Shown piece by piece: positions 46,386 through 57,427 of a stretch of 64,000 bases of DNA. Both the position numbers and the translations under genes were made by a program. The notes under the pieces are model-generated. The model was given only the letters and a program-made list of their open reading frames with translations, made no database searches and was not told where the DNA came from. Every line of letters starts with the position of its first letter. The first letter of the stretch is position 1. Source of the stretch: Limnomonas spitsbergensis (Eukaryota > Chlorophyta > Chlorophyceae > Chlamydomonadales); the NCBI GenBank assembly GCA_037349105.1, contig JAYJMM010000021.1:1426001-1490000 (forward strand), read 5' to 3'.

Positions 46386-49300
46386 TTAGGGTATTGCATC
46401 ACCTCTTCCTCTGATCCGGCCAGAGGTGTACATCTCAAAGCCATGGACCTTCACGCGGAAATCCACCTGGCAATTGAAGTGGAAGCCAAACATGTCATCC
46501 ATCTCCGCCTGGGTCGCATCACACACCTGCACGCCTTGTTCATGCTCCGGCAACATGAAGGTGATCTGGCGCCGGGTCCAGGTGTGGTTGTTGCATCCAC
46601 ACAAGCCGCCGCACAGCGAATTGAACCTGGGGGCAGCCCATAAGTGAGGCAGAGGTTCGGGCCAACGGATGACAGTCACGCCCATGTATGTAGTCAAGGT
46701 CTCAAAGAGAGGACCAGCTTCTGGTCAAGGGTTTGTGGGAGGGTGCTTCAGCTACCCTTCAGCTACGACTGGCGTAGCTAGGGCAGCAAGCCCTTCAGGT
46801 AGGTTGGGGCAAGCCATGCAGCTAGGGTCACCGCCTGTCCTGGTTTGATCCCCATTGGCCACCCGCTGCCGTCTACAGGTGATCTGGTGCGCACTAAATA
46901 AATACTAATTATAGGTTAAGTCTTTCACCCAGCATTTGCCACAGGGCCCAGCTCCTTACTCACCGGCTGAAGCTGATTCTGCACACATGAATCCCCACAC
47001 CCCTGTCTCATCCCACCTGCTGGGGCCGATTCTGCACACATGCATCCCTACACCCCTGTCTCATCTCACTTGCTGGGGCCGATTCTGCACACATGCATCC
47101 CTACACCCCTGTCTCATCTCACTTGCTGGGGCCGATTCTGCACACATGCATCCCTACACCCCTGTCTCATCTCACTTGCTGGGGCCGATTCTGCACACAT
47201 GCATCCCTACACCCCTGTCTCATCTCACCTGCTGGGGCCGATTCTGCACACATGCATCCCTACACCCCTGTCTCATCTCACTTGCTGGGGCCGATTCTGC
47301 ACACATGCATCCCTACACCCCTGTCTCATCTCACCTGCTGGGGCCGATTCTGCACACATGCATCCCTACACCCCTGTCTCATCCCACCTGCTGGGGCCGA
47401 TTCTGCACACATGCATCCCTACACCCCTGTCTCATCTCACCTGCTGGGGCCGATTCTGCACACATGAATCCCCACACCCCTGTCTCATCCCACCTGCTGG
47501 GGCCGATTCTGCACACATGCATCCCTACACCCCTGTCTCATCCCACCTGCTGGGGCCCATTCTGCACACATGCATCCCTACACCCCTGTCTCATCTCACT
47601 TGCTGGGGCCGATTCTGCACACATGCATCCCTACACCCCTGTCTCATCTCACCTGCTGGGGCCGATTCTGCACACATGCATCCCTACACCCCTGTCTCAT
47701 CTCACCTGCTGGGGCCGATTCTGCACACATGCATCCCTACACCCCTGTCTCATCTCACCTGCTGGGGCCGATTCTGCACACATGCATCCCTACACCCCTG
47801 TCTCATCTCACCTGCTGGGGCCGATTCTGCACACATGCATCCCTACACCCCTGTCTCATCTCACCTGCTGGGGCCGATTCTGTACACATTGAGCGCGAAT
47901 GTGTCCCACTATCCACCATGCATTCACCCTTGACCACCCACACTTCTGCTCCCTGCTTACCTGTCGAATCTGTTCCTCACCTCACCAAATGATGTTCATG
48001 ACCATTGGCAATCCACGTTTTAACCGCAGGGCCGCACTTTGTATCTTTTGCCACAGGCCCCAGCTCACCTGTTGAAGCTGATTCTGTACACATTGAGCGC
48101 GAATTTGTCCACCATGTAGCCATCCCTGACCACCCGCACTTTCCCGCTGGGCAGGATTTCTCGTTTGGGCGCAACGAGCATGTTCTGCCTGGCCTTCTTG
48201 GCCCTCTTTGTCGCCAAGGTGGATTCCCGTTGCAGGTTGTACAGCAGACGATTCAGCTGATTCTGGCCGGTTGTGGAGCCCGGGTGTGGAGGCAGCAGGA
48301 CGTCCATGGCCGACGCAATCCAGACGTCCATCAGAGCCAGGGCATTGGGAGTGGGGTTCATGAAGTACTGTGCAGCAGGATCAGTTATTTCCCCAGTTAG
48401 TTATTTCCCGAGTCAGTTATTTCCCCAGTCAGTTATTTCCCCAGTCAGTTATTTCCCCAGTCAGTTATTTCCCGAGTCAGTTATTTCCCCAGTCAGTTAT
48501 TTCCCGAGTCAGTTATTTCCCCAATCAGTTTTTCCCCCAATCAGTTATTTTACTTCTTTCCCGAGTTAGTTATTTCCTGAGTCAGTTATTTCCCCAGTCA
48601 GTTATTTCCCCAGTCAGTTATTTCCCCAGTCAGTTATTTCCCCAGTCAGTTATTTCCCCAGTCAGTTATTTCCCGAGTCAGTTATTTCCCCAGTCAGTTA
48701 TTTCCCGAGTCAGTTATTTCCCCAGTCAGTTATTCCCCCAATCAGTTATTTTACTTCTTTCCCGAGTCAGTTATTTCCCGAGTCAGTTATTTCTCCAGTC
48801 AGTTATTCCCCCAATCAGTTATTTTACTTCTTTCCCCAGTCAGTTATTCCCCCAATCAGTTATTTTACTTCTTTCCCCAGTCAGTTATTTCCCCGGTCAG
48901 GCATATCCCCGGTCAGTTATTTCCCCGGTCAGTCATATCCCCGGTCAGTTATTTCCCCAGTCAGTTATTTTACTTATTTCCCCAGTCAGTCATTTCCCGA
49001 GTCAGTTATTTCTCCCGTTAGTTATTTCCCCAGTCAGTCATTTCCCGAGTCAGTTATTTCCCCAGTCAGTCATTTCCCAGTCAGTCATTTCCCCAGTCAG
49101 TCATTTCCCAGTCAGTCATTTCCCCAGTCAGTCATTTCCCGAGTCAGTTATTTCTCCCGTTAGTTAATTCCCCGGTCAGTTTCAATCATTGCCCGGAGCC
49201 ACTTTCAATCAGTTCCACTAAATTTCACCAGGCTCTGTCTGGCTCACTCGGTGGTAAGTGTAACAGGGTCTGCAGAACAACACATGCAACACAGATAAAT

Positions 49301-51948
49301 GCCTATACCTGCCAGCCGCGGGCCCTGGCATGGCTTGGCGTCAGTTGCAAGTAGGTAAGGTATGAAGGTAGTGCTACCTGAACCACCCCTATAAGACAGG
49401 GGCAAAGGGCTGTTTTTTTGTGTGGTTACTGGCCCGAGCAGGAGGGCTGGCCAAGCCAGGGGCTGGTGGCCGTAGTGTAGCTGAAATGTAGCTGAAAGTG
49501 ATGCGGTAACCACTGCAAAAAACACTGGCGAAGGAACCCCGCTGCTGGACCTGGACCGGCTTTGTTGCCATAAAGACCAGGGCCTGCCCTCACCTGCCCA
49601 ATGTTCTGGATGAACACGTCACCAGGCTTCCATTTCACAAAGTCCCCGGGCACCGATGCCCAGGGCACGCACAGTTCCGAGCTGAGTGCCATGTCTGCGT
49701 CAGGGAAGGTGGCAACCAGCCAAGGTAGCGGGTTCCTTGCCAGGTACACGTCAATATCTACGAAGAAGACCGAGAAGCCAAGCTTGAGCACCTGAGGGAG
49801 GGGCATGCATCACACACACACATTGGAGATGTTAGGGCTTACGGTTTAGGGTCAAGGGTTCAGGGTAAAGGGCATGGTGGAGACGTAAGGGAGGCAGTGT
49901 AAGCGATATGTCACATACCGGTACATGGCGTCCTGAGTTTGTGCTGTGATATGCATAGGCCAGGAAGCTGGGCACATCACGTTGACTGCAGCAAGTCAAA
50001 ACCATCCAGTGGCACACAGCTCAATGTAGCGGGTTGAAGAGCTGGGTGAGAGCATTCCAAATCTGGTATTTAAATAGTTTTTGGCCCAGTGCGTGTGGGG
50101 GGGGCGTGGAAGGAGGGGAGAAAGGGGGGGGGGGGGGGGGGGGGGCACACAAAAAGTGATTTAAAGGAAAATGCTCGACATTATATATTATTTAGACACC
50201 ATATCGAGACGAGAGCTACGCCGTTGCATTCCTCGTGGCAAATGCTGTCAATTTGCATCATAGAATATAGCATGTAATAAAACCAGATCCCCTAGACAGA
50301 TCCCCATTTTGGCAGAGAGGGCGGCTCCGCGACCAAAAGCACTCTTGTTGGTATGCCTATTCTTTAGTCAAGCAGTATACCAGTGGTTGCTGTGATCTTA
50401 GCAATGGCTGCAGTCTGTCAGTTTTGTTTACTGGTACATGTCTTTAAATTCATCGACACTATTCCTAGTCCAGTTACTCCGTCACATCCGTGGCAGCAGC
50501 GGATTGGCACATTGACCTGTCTACCTTCGGGCTGCGCGATCCATTCCTAGTGTTCGTATCATGCAACAGTGTGTCAGCCCTGGCAGCACTCAGAGCAGAC
50601 ATGCTCCATTTCCCTACGGCTTAAGTAAGGGGGCCTGTACAGCGTGGGCAAATTGACGCCGGAGCAGCTCGTAATGGAGGCAGCTGTAGTGGCAGGGGTG
50701 CTCATGCACTTGAAGTACTCCAGATCGAGTGAGGCTGATGGATAGGTGGCGTCCTTAGCGTGGGGTGGCAAAGTCGGTGTACTGCTCAAGGTGCCAGCCC
50801 ACAAGGTAATCCCCTTTGCAATGTCAGCCTCCCCTTCTCCGGGTATCATTGCGACATGCGTGGTGCCGTCCCTTGACATCATCTTACCCACCCTGGTCAG
50901 GAGCGCACGCAGGCAGATGTGCCATTAGACAGTTGTGAACCAGCTACATTTGAGCGACACCATTAGAAGCGCACAGCTGAGCTGATTGGAATTGACCCCT
51001 CTCCCTTTCCAAATTTACATTTGTTACTGAGAAAGGTAGGTTTGACTGGGTTCCGTAGGCGAGGGGGGAGTGGTCAGCCAGCAGTCATTTAACTTTTGTT
51101 GATGAAGGGGGTCAAGCTCTTTTTGCCCCCCTCCCCCCCCCTCCCTCTTGCTTCAAGGCCCTGCTTACAAGGCTCGGCCGCTTGGGTGTCTAGGTGTCCG
51201 GTAGGGAGGAAAGGAAACAAAAGAAGAAAGGAAAAGGAAAATAAAGTGAAGGTCCACACAAAAGGTTGGCAGTTTGTATCAGTCTCACCTCCAGCATCCA
51301 GACGGCTTTTTGTATGGTTGCCATGTTGTAGGCCACGCTGTTGAACGCCATTTCGCCGGTTGCATTGGATGTGGCGTAGCAGTACTTGTCCAGGACGCAT
51401 GTGTGGCCATACTTCTCACGCTTCTGTTCGCACAGCTCCATCGCCTGCTCGCCGATGGCAACCACCACGACATGCTGTATGGGTGGGGGGGAGCTGCGTT
51501 GCTAAGTCAGGGCCATGCAGACTCATGGACAGCAAAAGGAGCACCAGAATTTCTACACTGCATAGCCAGTACGGTAAATGAGGATCAAACAGCCTGGATT
51601 CTTTAGTGAATGATTGCATCCATCTCTGCACAAGCAGGTTAGGAGAACATTTCTCACCTGCGTGAAGCTACCTCCTTTTGAGCTCTGAATAGCTGCCATG
51701 AAAAGGTCCATGAGTAGAAATAGGCAGCGATGGTCACACGTTGTAAGGATGATAGCTTCCCGAATGCCACCGTCTGGGGCTGTCAATGACATGGCAGCCG
51801 CGGCTAGGTGCAGCTTGAAGTCGGACAGAGAAAGACATCCCTGGTCGAGCAATCCGTTCATTCGCGGTTGAACCAACTGCCGACTTGGTTGCACTCTTGT
51901 TGGCGCACATAGCAAGACTATCAACAACAGCGATAGGATTGAAATCAT
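46386..51948 (-). CDS. Nucleotide-diphospho-sugar transferase (GT77-like glycosyltransferase)
   Basis: Five exons in coding order 51948-51658, 51474-51289, 49791-49594, 48367-48069, 46626-46386; GT-AG and phase-consistent; 404 aa. It starts with a signal peptide or anchor (MISILSLLLIVLLCAP), so it should act in the Golgi/ER lumen. Family marks: YNMATIQKAVWMLEVLKLGF, then SVFFVDIDVYLARNPLPWL with the metal-binding D-I-D at about 171-173, SSELCVPW, DVFIQNIGQYFMNPTPNA (present across an exon join), a Cys-rich segment FNSLCGGLCGCNNHTW, and HFNCQVDFRVK near the end. This is the PF03407-type fold that includes plant cell-wall arabinosyl/xylosyltransferases; donor and acceptor cannot be told. The C-terminus after exon 5 is least certain. 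Introns 3 and 4 contain large arrays, and the intron 4 array copies the exon 4 donor. Confidence 0.82.
46738..46900 (-). repeat. Dispersed repeat family T, inverted copy
   Basis: In intron 4 of the glycosyltransferase gene. On the plus strand it runs GGGTGCTTCAGCTACCCTTC, AGCAAGCCC, GGTTTGATCCCCATTGGCC and ends ATCTGGTGCGCACTAAATAA. The last block is shared with the ends of other family-T copies, for example 39795 and 58300. Confidence 0.6.
46970..47935 (-). repeat. Minisatellite made from the exon 4 donor junction, 53-bp unit, about 17 copies
   Basis: Read with the gene (minus), each unit carries TGTGCAGAATCGGCCCCAGC followed by AG/GTGAGATGAG. The real exon 4 end is TGTACAGAATCAGCTTCAAC then AG/GTGAGCTGG (border at 48069). 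The copy nearest the exon (47875-47935) keeps more exon 4 sequence, matching 48085-48140. Confidence 0.85.
48375..49190. repeat. Intron 3 minisatellite, about 16-bp unit, about 50 copies
   Basis: Units TCAGTTATTTCCCCAG with variants ending CCGAG or CCAATC and occasional TTTTACTTC insertions. It lies in the glycosyltransferase intron between exons 3 and 4, starting within about 20 bp of the exon 4 acceptor. Confidence 0.9.
50124..50145. repeat. Homopolymer run of about 22 G
   Basis: An uninterrupted G run in glycosyltransferase intron 2, preceded by more G-rich sequence (50096-50123). It could form a quadruplex and is a likely place for assembly error. Confidence 0.8.
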
Positions 51949-52165
51949 GATGAGTCCAATTGAGAGCTGTGCGTGGTCATGCCGAGAAGTGGCCGTACTC
52001 CCTCAAAAACTCAAGGCAGAACGCCCAGATCACCCCTGAATCTTTCTGCCGAAGCTGTGCCTCCGAACGGCAGATCATGTCAAACCTAAGAATGTCATGA
52101 GGTAAGCGCGATTGCCAGCTGGGACGTTACAAAGCGTCGACACACTTACATGCTCGAGTGACTAA

Positions 52166-52704
52166 CAGCCTGTTTCTGATTGACTGCGGAGGAAACAAAT
52201 GTACGACGGTCTAATGGCCTGCGGAAGAGTTCCGCAGAGGTCGTTTCTGATTGGACCCTGCGGAACGAGACCGTGCAGGGTTCAGGGCGTACTGTAGTAT
52301 TGCCGATTGTGTGCACATTATCCCTTCATTTCTCTTTCTCTTCACAACATTTCGACCACATCTCTTCCTAATAACAATATGCATCCAATGGCTGTCGGTA
52401 CCCTCGGTCTTATCCTCGAAGGGTCGTAGAAGGATGCCTGACGCGGCCTTTGTCCAGGGTCGCCGCCACGGCCACTGCCCGATAGGTCCATGGACAGAAA
52501 AATGTAGGGGTTATAATATATAATTAATGTCAATTCGAAGGCCTAAAATGTTCCGCAGACTGTGGAAGTTCTGAGGAGGGGGGGGGGTCCTCGGAAAAAA
52601 GGCCGCACGTGGGTCTTCTAAAAGCCTGCGGAGCAGTTCCACAGACCCCGTTTCTGTACGACAGGGCCTGCGGAGGAGTTCCGCAGTCAATCAGAAACAG
52701 GCTG
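52166..52704. mobile_element. MITE with about 25-bp terminal inverted repeats and TAA target duplication
   Basis: The 539-bp element begins CAGCCTGTTTCTGATTGACT and ends with the inverse AGTCAATCAGAAACAGGCTG. It is flanked on both sides by TAA (52163-52165 and 52705-52707), the 3-bp duplication typical of PIF/Harbinger elements. Sub-terminal GCGGA-GAGTTCCGCAG motifs repeat near both ends. No transposase is encoded. Confidence 0.85.
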
Positions 52705-53029
52705 TAAGGGAACGAAAGGGATTGTACGGCCGAGTGTGAAGCCAGTGAATAGCCAGTGGGCCATTTGACCAGGAGAGGCCATTACAGTGGATTTTGAGGC
52801 CACTTACAGACCTTCCAATGGGCAGCCATGCTTTCATGTTGTGTACACAATGCAATTGCTTGTCCAAGGTACCCGAGAGATTTTGTAAAACTAAGGAACG
52901 ATTACGACGATAAGGATTCCGCAGCAGTTTTTACGTTACATAGGGACCCAACCTGATGCTCAACATAGATCCTCTGCACCCAAGTAATGTTTTCTGATTA
53001 ACCTTCTGCTCTCTGGGGTCCATTCGCGT

Positions 53030-53215
53030 GCCGCTTGACCGTGATTTTGCGCTGGCTGCCCAGGGGGTCCCTCTTTATTTGCTCGTTGTCCTAGCTTATT
53101 TAGTCGTCACACGTCTGGGTCCTAGTTTATTTAGCGCTGTAACGGTTTACCACGGGCACATGTCCCATGCATCGAATTTGATGTTCTGCTGGACTGTTAG
53201 AACCAGCCACTGGTA
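53030..53215 (+). repeat. Family M 3' tail copy
   Basis: Ends CACATGTCCCATGCATCGAA then TTTGATGTTCTG and TGGACTGTTAGAACC, matching 10970-11036; preceded by two TAGTTTATTTAG-like stretches as at 42290. Confidence 0.65.
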
Positions 53216-54744
53216 AATGGGGGTGAGGGGGTGGCAGAGAGCTTAAACCACCTGAACCCTAGCCCTGTCACTCCCTAAGCCCTAGCCTTTTCACTCCTCC
53301 CTGAACTCTAGCCTTGTCACCCCCTGAACCCTAGCCCTATCACTGCCTAAAACCTGAACTTCACATGGCACGATACTTTTCCTTCGCATTGCTTCCAGAC
53401 CAGTGCCACTTGCACAGCTTCCTTGCACCTCCTAGGCTCCTACATCCGCTATCCGCTATCCTTCCAGCTGCTGTATCTAGTCAGTGACGTAACACGTCTG
53501 GGCCCAGATCAATGCTGCTGTATCTAGTGTGCTTGCCTGATATTTCGTCCAGTCACTGTGCATGCCTCCTGCTCTGTCCATTGTGCACGCTTCGGCAACT
53601 TGGGTACCTCTGCGCTAACCACACGGACACGCACATGAAGGCTACTGGGGTGAAATAAATAGGGCTTCGGTCACTGACTACTGCATCTTTATGGGCCTTC
53701 AAGATAGCGTAAATATTGAAATATTGCGGCACTCACTATAGTTTCCTGCACAATAATTCACTAACTTCACACTTTTGCTGGCTTACGGACATTTTGACCC
53801 TGGCGACAATTCAACCCTGCTCCATGCCTGCAGTTCTGGACTTGAAAACCACCAGGCCCTCCACCGTGACCGTCCTAGGCGTTTTCACTGTTCTTACGAC
53901 CTGTACCCTTTATGCCTTATAATTTTGATCATTTTAAAGTCTGACTTCCCCTCTAGACAATATGTCCTGACTGGTCTAGCCGTTCTGACCGACCTGGCTC
54001 TCAAACCAGAGCCCCCCTTCAAAAACATCCTGGCCGTTTTTACCTTCAAACACTGAGCCTCCCCTAAGAGTACAGGCTGTTTCCGGCATTTGAACGATTC
54101 TGGCCGTTTAAACTTTCAACCCTCCCCTAGGGGGACAAGGGTTCTAATTTCTAAACGTTCCAGCCGTTCTACTGTTCTAACTCCCCGATTTAGGTAGGGC
54201 AGGGGGGCGGGGAGCATAGCCGCTGAATCAGGGATTGACAGGGGGGGGAGTAACCTGATCAGGCTCGGGCGAGGGAAGGGAGCAGCAACCACCTGGTTAG
54301 GAAGCGGGCCCAGAGGTGTAACGTTATTGACCTGGTTAGGGTATGGCAGGATCTCGGGGGTGGGTGGGCGCAGTCACCTGAACAGGCTCGGGCGAGAGTG
54401 CGGGGGGTCTTTGAGCTCAAACGCCTGATTAGGGTATGGCGGGAGGTGGAGGGGTAGGTGGGCGCAGCAGCCACTTGATTAGGCTTGAGCGGGGGGGTCG
54501 GGGGGCACAAAACCCTGACAAGGGTCTGCCGGGAGGGGGGGGGGGTGGGGGGCACAACCACCTGGTCAGGGCATCAGGGTGTGGTCGGGGGAACAGCGGG
54601 TGCAATCACCTGCTTAGGTTTGGGGGGTAGATGATGGAGGTTCAGGGTCGTCATGCCATACGGTATTAGCCTCTGCAAGTGTCCTGGTCATGACAAGCGG
54701 GAAACAGGCAAACAATAATGAGGATGCAGCCGACTGTGTTACAC

Positions 54745-54830
54745 CTTCAGGCCCTTATCTAAGGGCTCAGCCACATGGGCGCCCAACTGTCCAGTTGGGG
54801 AAAATCAGGAGGAAAAAGGAAAAGGTGTCA
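54745..54830 (+). repeat. Dispersed SINE-like repeat, family S
   Basis: Blocks GTTACACCTTCAGGCCCTTA, GGCTCAGCCACATGGGCGCC and CAACTGTCCAGTTGGGG, then an A/G-rich tail of GGAAAAAGGAAAAGG type. Confidence 0.6.
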
Positions 54831-55976
54831 GGAAAGAAGAAAAGGGACAGGAAATTTCAGGGAAAGACAAAGGCTATAGAATAATACAAGAATTTGCATG
54901 TTCATGGGCTGAAAATTCCAACGCTTACGTCTATTTTGCAAATTATTTTGCAAACATCTCGATGCATGGATGGTCGGTGGGTAGATACTTTGCGGAATAT
55001 AGCACCATGATTCTTTCAAGGACAAATTACCCCCTGTACATCGTGAATGAGACGAGGTAGTTGCTCGAACAGCCTTCAAACTTCTGTATGATCTTCTGAC
55101 AGGTCATTGCAACCACGTAGTGTGAAATTTTAAATTTCCAGGGCATTTGGGGGGGAAGATGGATGACTTGTTTGGTGGGAAGAATAGTCACCGGTTATCC
55201 ATAAATTTCCACTTGTTATTTCAGAGCAGCTGCTGCCCAAGCACTTTTTAAACCTGCTTCTATGGAAGCCTTAGTTTGCAATCCGGCAAATGCTCAAAGG
55301 AGTTTTAAGCTATCGTGCCAATCTTCAGCCAAATGTACGAGGGAAAATTGGAAAGGCCAGACTTAATAGAGATAAGATTTGATCAGGTGCTTACCCTTGG
55401 AGCTTACCATCCAAACCCACGTAAAAGGGATTGTGAATCTCCTTGAGTCCTTAAAGATGCTGATGACCTATCTTTTATTGGGAGTCCCCAATGCCCTGCA
55501 TATACGGTAATAGATTTCATTTCAGCCATGTGAGCATTACTTACAATCATTCGAAATTGTTTTATATGCTGAATCAAAACTGGTATCACCCTACAAAGGC
55601 TCCAATAATTCCTATGCTGCTGTCACTCCATCATGCGCGCGTAACGGGTCCCTCCGGGTGACGTATTGAAAGAAGTAAGAAACCCGCCCGGAAACCTCGG
55701 AAACCTCTCTGATTTGTTTTGGTCGTCTGGCGGCCTGGCGTGTCCATGGTTCGCTTCCTGTTTTGAAGTTGCGCGCTGAAAAATATCCATTTGATGTTCG
55801 GATGTTGAGTGATGCCGTGGCGCTTTCCGAGCCCGCTCCCGTCCGCACGTTCGCCGTATCTCGGATTCTCTCGTCGCCCCATCCAAGCACCAGTCATCAC
55901 TTCCTCCCAGGCACAACGTTTGCAAACCCATAATTCCTTCAGTGAACGTTAGGATTAATTTCCTGTCGAGCACGCC

Positions 55977-57427
55977 ATGTCGTCGAAGGTCACAATCCAA
56001 CCGCGTCTGCAAATTGAACGTTTCTCCCTGTACTGGAAGGAGCCTCTGAGTACGGACACCAAGTGCCTCCCCGCTTTTCAACTGGACTGCAAGGAGGGAT
56101 CTACCGTGCAGTCAATACTAGAGTCTGCAGCCACCACATTAGGATGGGAGCCCGCGCAGGAGTTACAGCGATTGGAAGGCTACAACGACGCATGGGAGCG
56201 GGCCATCATCAATGGTGACTGAATTCAAATTCCATGAAAGACTACATGTCAATGACAGCAAGCTTGGGAAACCGTTATTTAATTTGCAAGCTTCTGGTTG
56301 AGGAAATGCTCTCACTAGTAAACTGGCCGAGGAGTGGGTGGGGCTATTGTGCCATCCCTCCGGGATAGGGGGTAGGTAAGCCCCGTTCAATCAGGCCACA
56401 CCCATTTTCTTACATGCGCCTGATTGCGCCCTGGATGGCCCCATCAGGAAGGGAGCTGGTGCTCACTGAGACACTGGCGGAGCAGCTCCCTGGAATGGTA
56501 CATGTGACTGACCCGAGCAACATCACCATCACATTCGTGCGGAAAGTGCTGAAGGCAGACGGATGGAAGGTGCGTCACCTAAACGGTCATGCTGTCCTTT
56601 CAGATCCTCAAGATGTGCTCCCAAAAGTATACACATCGCCAGTTTCAAATCTCAAGTCTACACAACAGTATTCCTTTCATTTTCCCATTCTTGTTTGTGC
56701 TCTTGAAGCGAGAGATTGAGTGCTCCGCTGCTTCACCTGGGATGGTTCAGCTTGCACGAGTGTCTGTCTATATTGGTATGCTTGAGCGACATTTCAGCTA
56801 TATCACATGGGGGCTTGTTGCAGCAGGTCCTGCTGCTGGAGCCACCGGCCGTTGCCCGGTCAAGATTTGCTTCTAATCAGGGCAATGGTGGCCAACCGAT
56901 GGCCCCCAAAGGTGGTCTAGTGCTCACTGAAACAACCACCTGGGATGGATCAGCTTGCATTTTCAGACCCCCCTGGCCAGGGAATCGGGCGGCCCCCCCG
57001 CAGCCCCCCCAACCGAGCCTTTATTTTCTCTGGCTCAACTTAAGGATTGAGCTTTTAGGAAGTCAATGTTTTTTAGTCAGTACAGAATAAAGGGTCCTCT
57101 TCCACCTAAAAAATAATCACTGGCCACCAAGCCCTTCCTGGTTGTCCTGAAGATCGGCAGTGTTTCTGTTGGTGCACGCCAGACCACCTGTGGGGCTGCT
57201 GGGCGGCCACCACAGGGCTGATTGGGACCAAAGCTGGCCTACAGCCGGTGGGCTGCCCAAGCAGCAGGGCTCGCTGCCCCAGCCCCCACCAGCTGCAGGC
57301 TGTGGTGTAGCTGAGGTTCCCCAACAGAAACACTGACCAACCTCGTCGCATGCCCTGTTGACAGATCCGCCTCGTCGACGACTTCCTCACGGACAGCGAC
57401 GAGTCCGATAGCGACGACCATCCTTGA
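55977..57427 (+). CDS. Small unrecognised protein with acidic Ser/Asp tail
   Basis: Three exons, 55977-56214, 56448-56569, 57365-57427, GT-AG with matching phases, give 140 aa. I do not recognise a family. The body is dense and looks folded: RLQIERFSLYWKEPLSTDTK, GSTVQSILESAATTLGWEPA, LEGYNDAWERAIINGRELVL, LPGMVHVTDPSNITITFVRK. The C-terminus is IRLVDDFLTDSDESDSDDHP, a casein-kinase-2-like acidic stretch. No signal peptide or membrane segment is seen. Codon-level continuity over three exons and the well-formed splice sites argue that it is real. Intron 2 (56570-57364) carries two family-T repeat copies. The function is unknown. Confidence 0.75.
57165..57320 (+). repeat. Dispersed repeat family T, good copy
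   Basis: Runs TGGTGCACGCCAGACCACCT, GGCCACCACAGGGCTGATTG, GGACCAAAGCTGGCC, GGTGGGCTGCCCAAGCAGCA, then GGCTGTGGTGTAGCTGAGG. It lies just upstream of the last acceptor of the 140-aa protein gene; a second partial copy is at 56750-56960. Confidence 0.7.

Larger units (their letters stand above)
51949..55976. other. Gene-poor interval
   Basis: About 4 kb. It contains a MITE (52166-52704), a family-M tail copy (53030-53215), CCCTAGCC/CCCTGAACC-rich sequence (53240-53360), a G-rich stretch with short loose repeats (54200-54640) and two family-S fragments (54300-54330 and 54745-54830). No coding gene is supported; the plus-strand gene at 55977 should have its promoter at the right end. Confidence 0.5.

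Noticed and set aside
46936..47933. Open frames of about 300 codons in three frames on the plus strand
   Set aside because: They come from the 53-bp minisatellite in the antisense direction to the glycosyltransferase intron.
48370..49167. 265-codon open frame of FPSQLFPQSVIS-type repeats
   Set aside because: Translation of the 16-bp intron 3 array; all three frames give related peptides.
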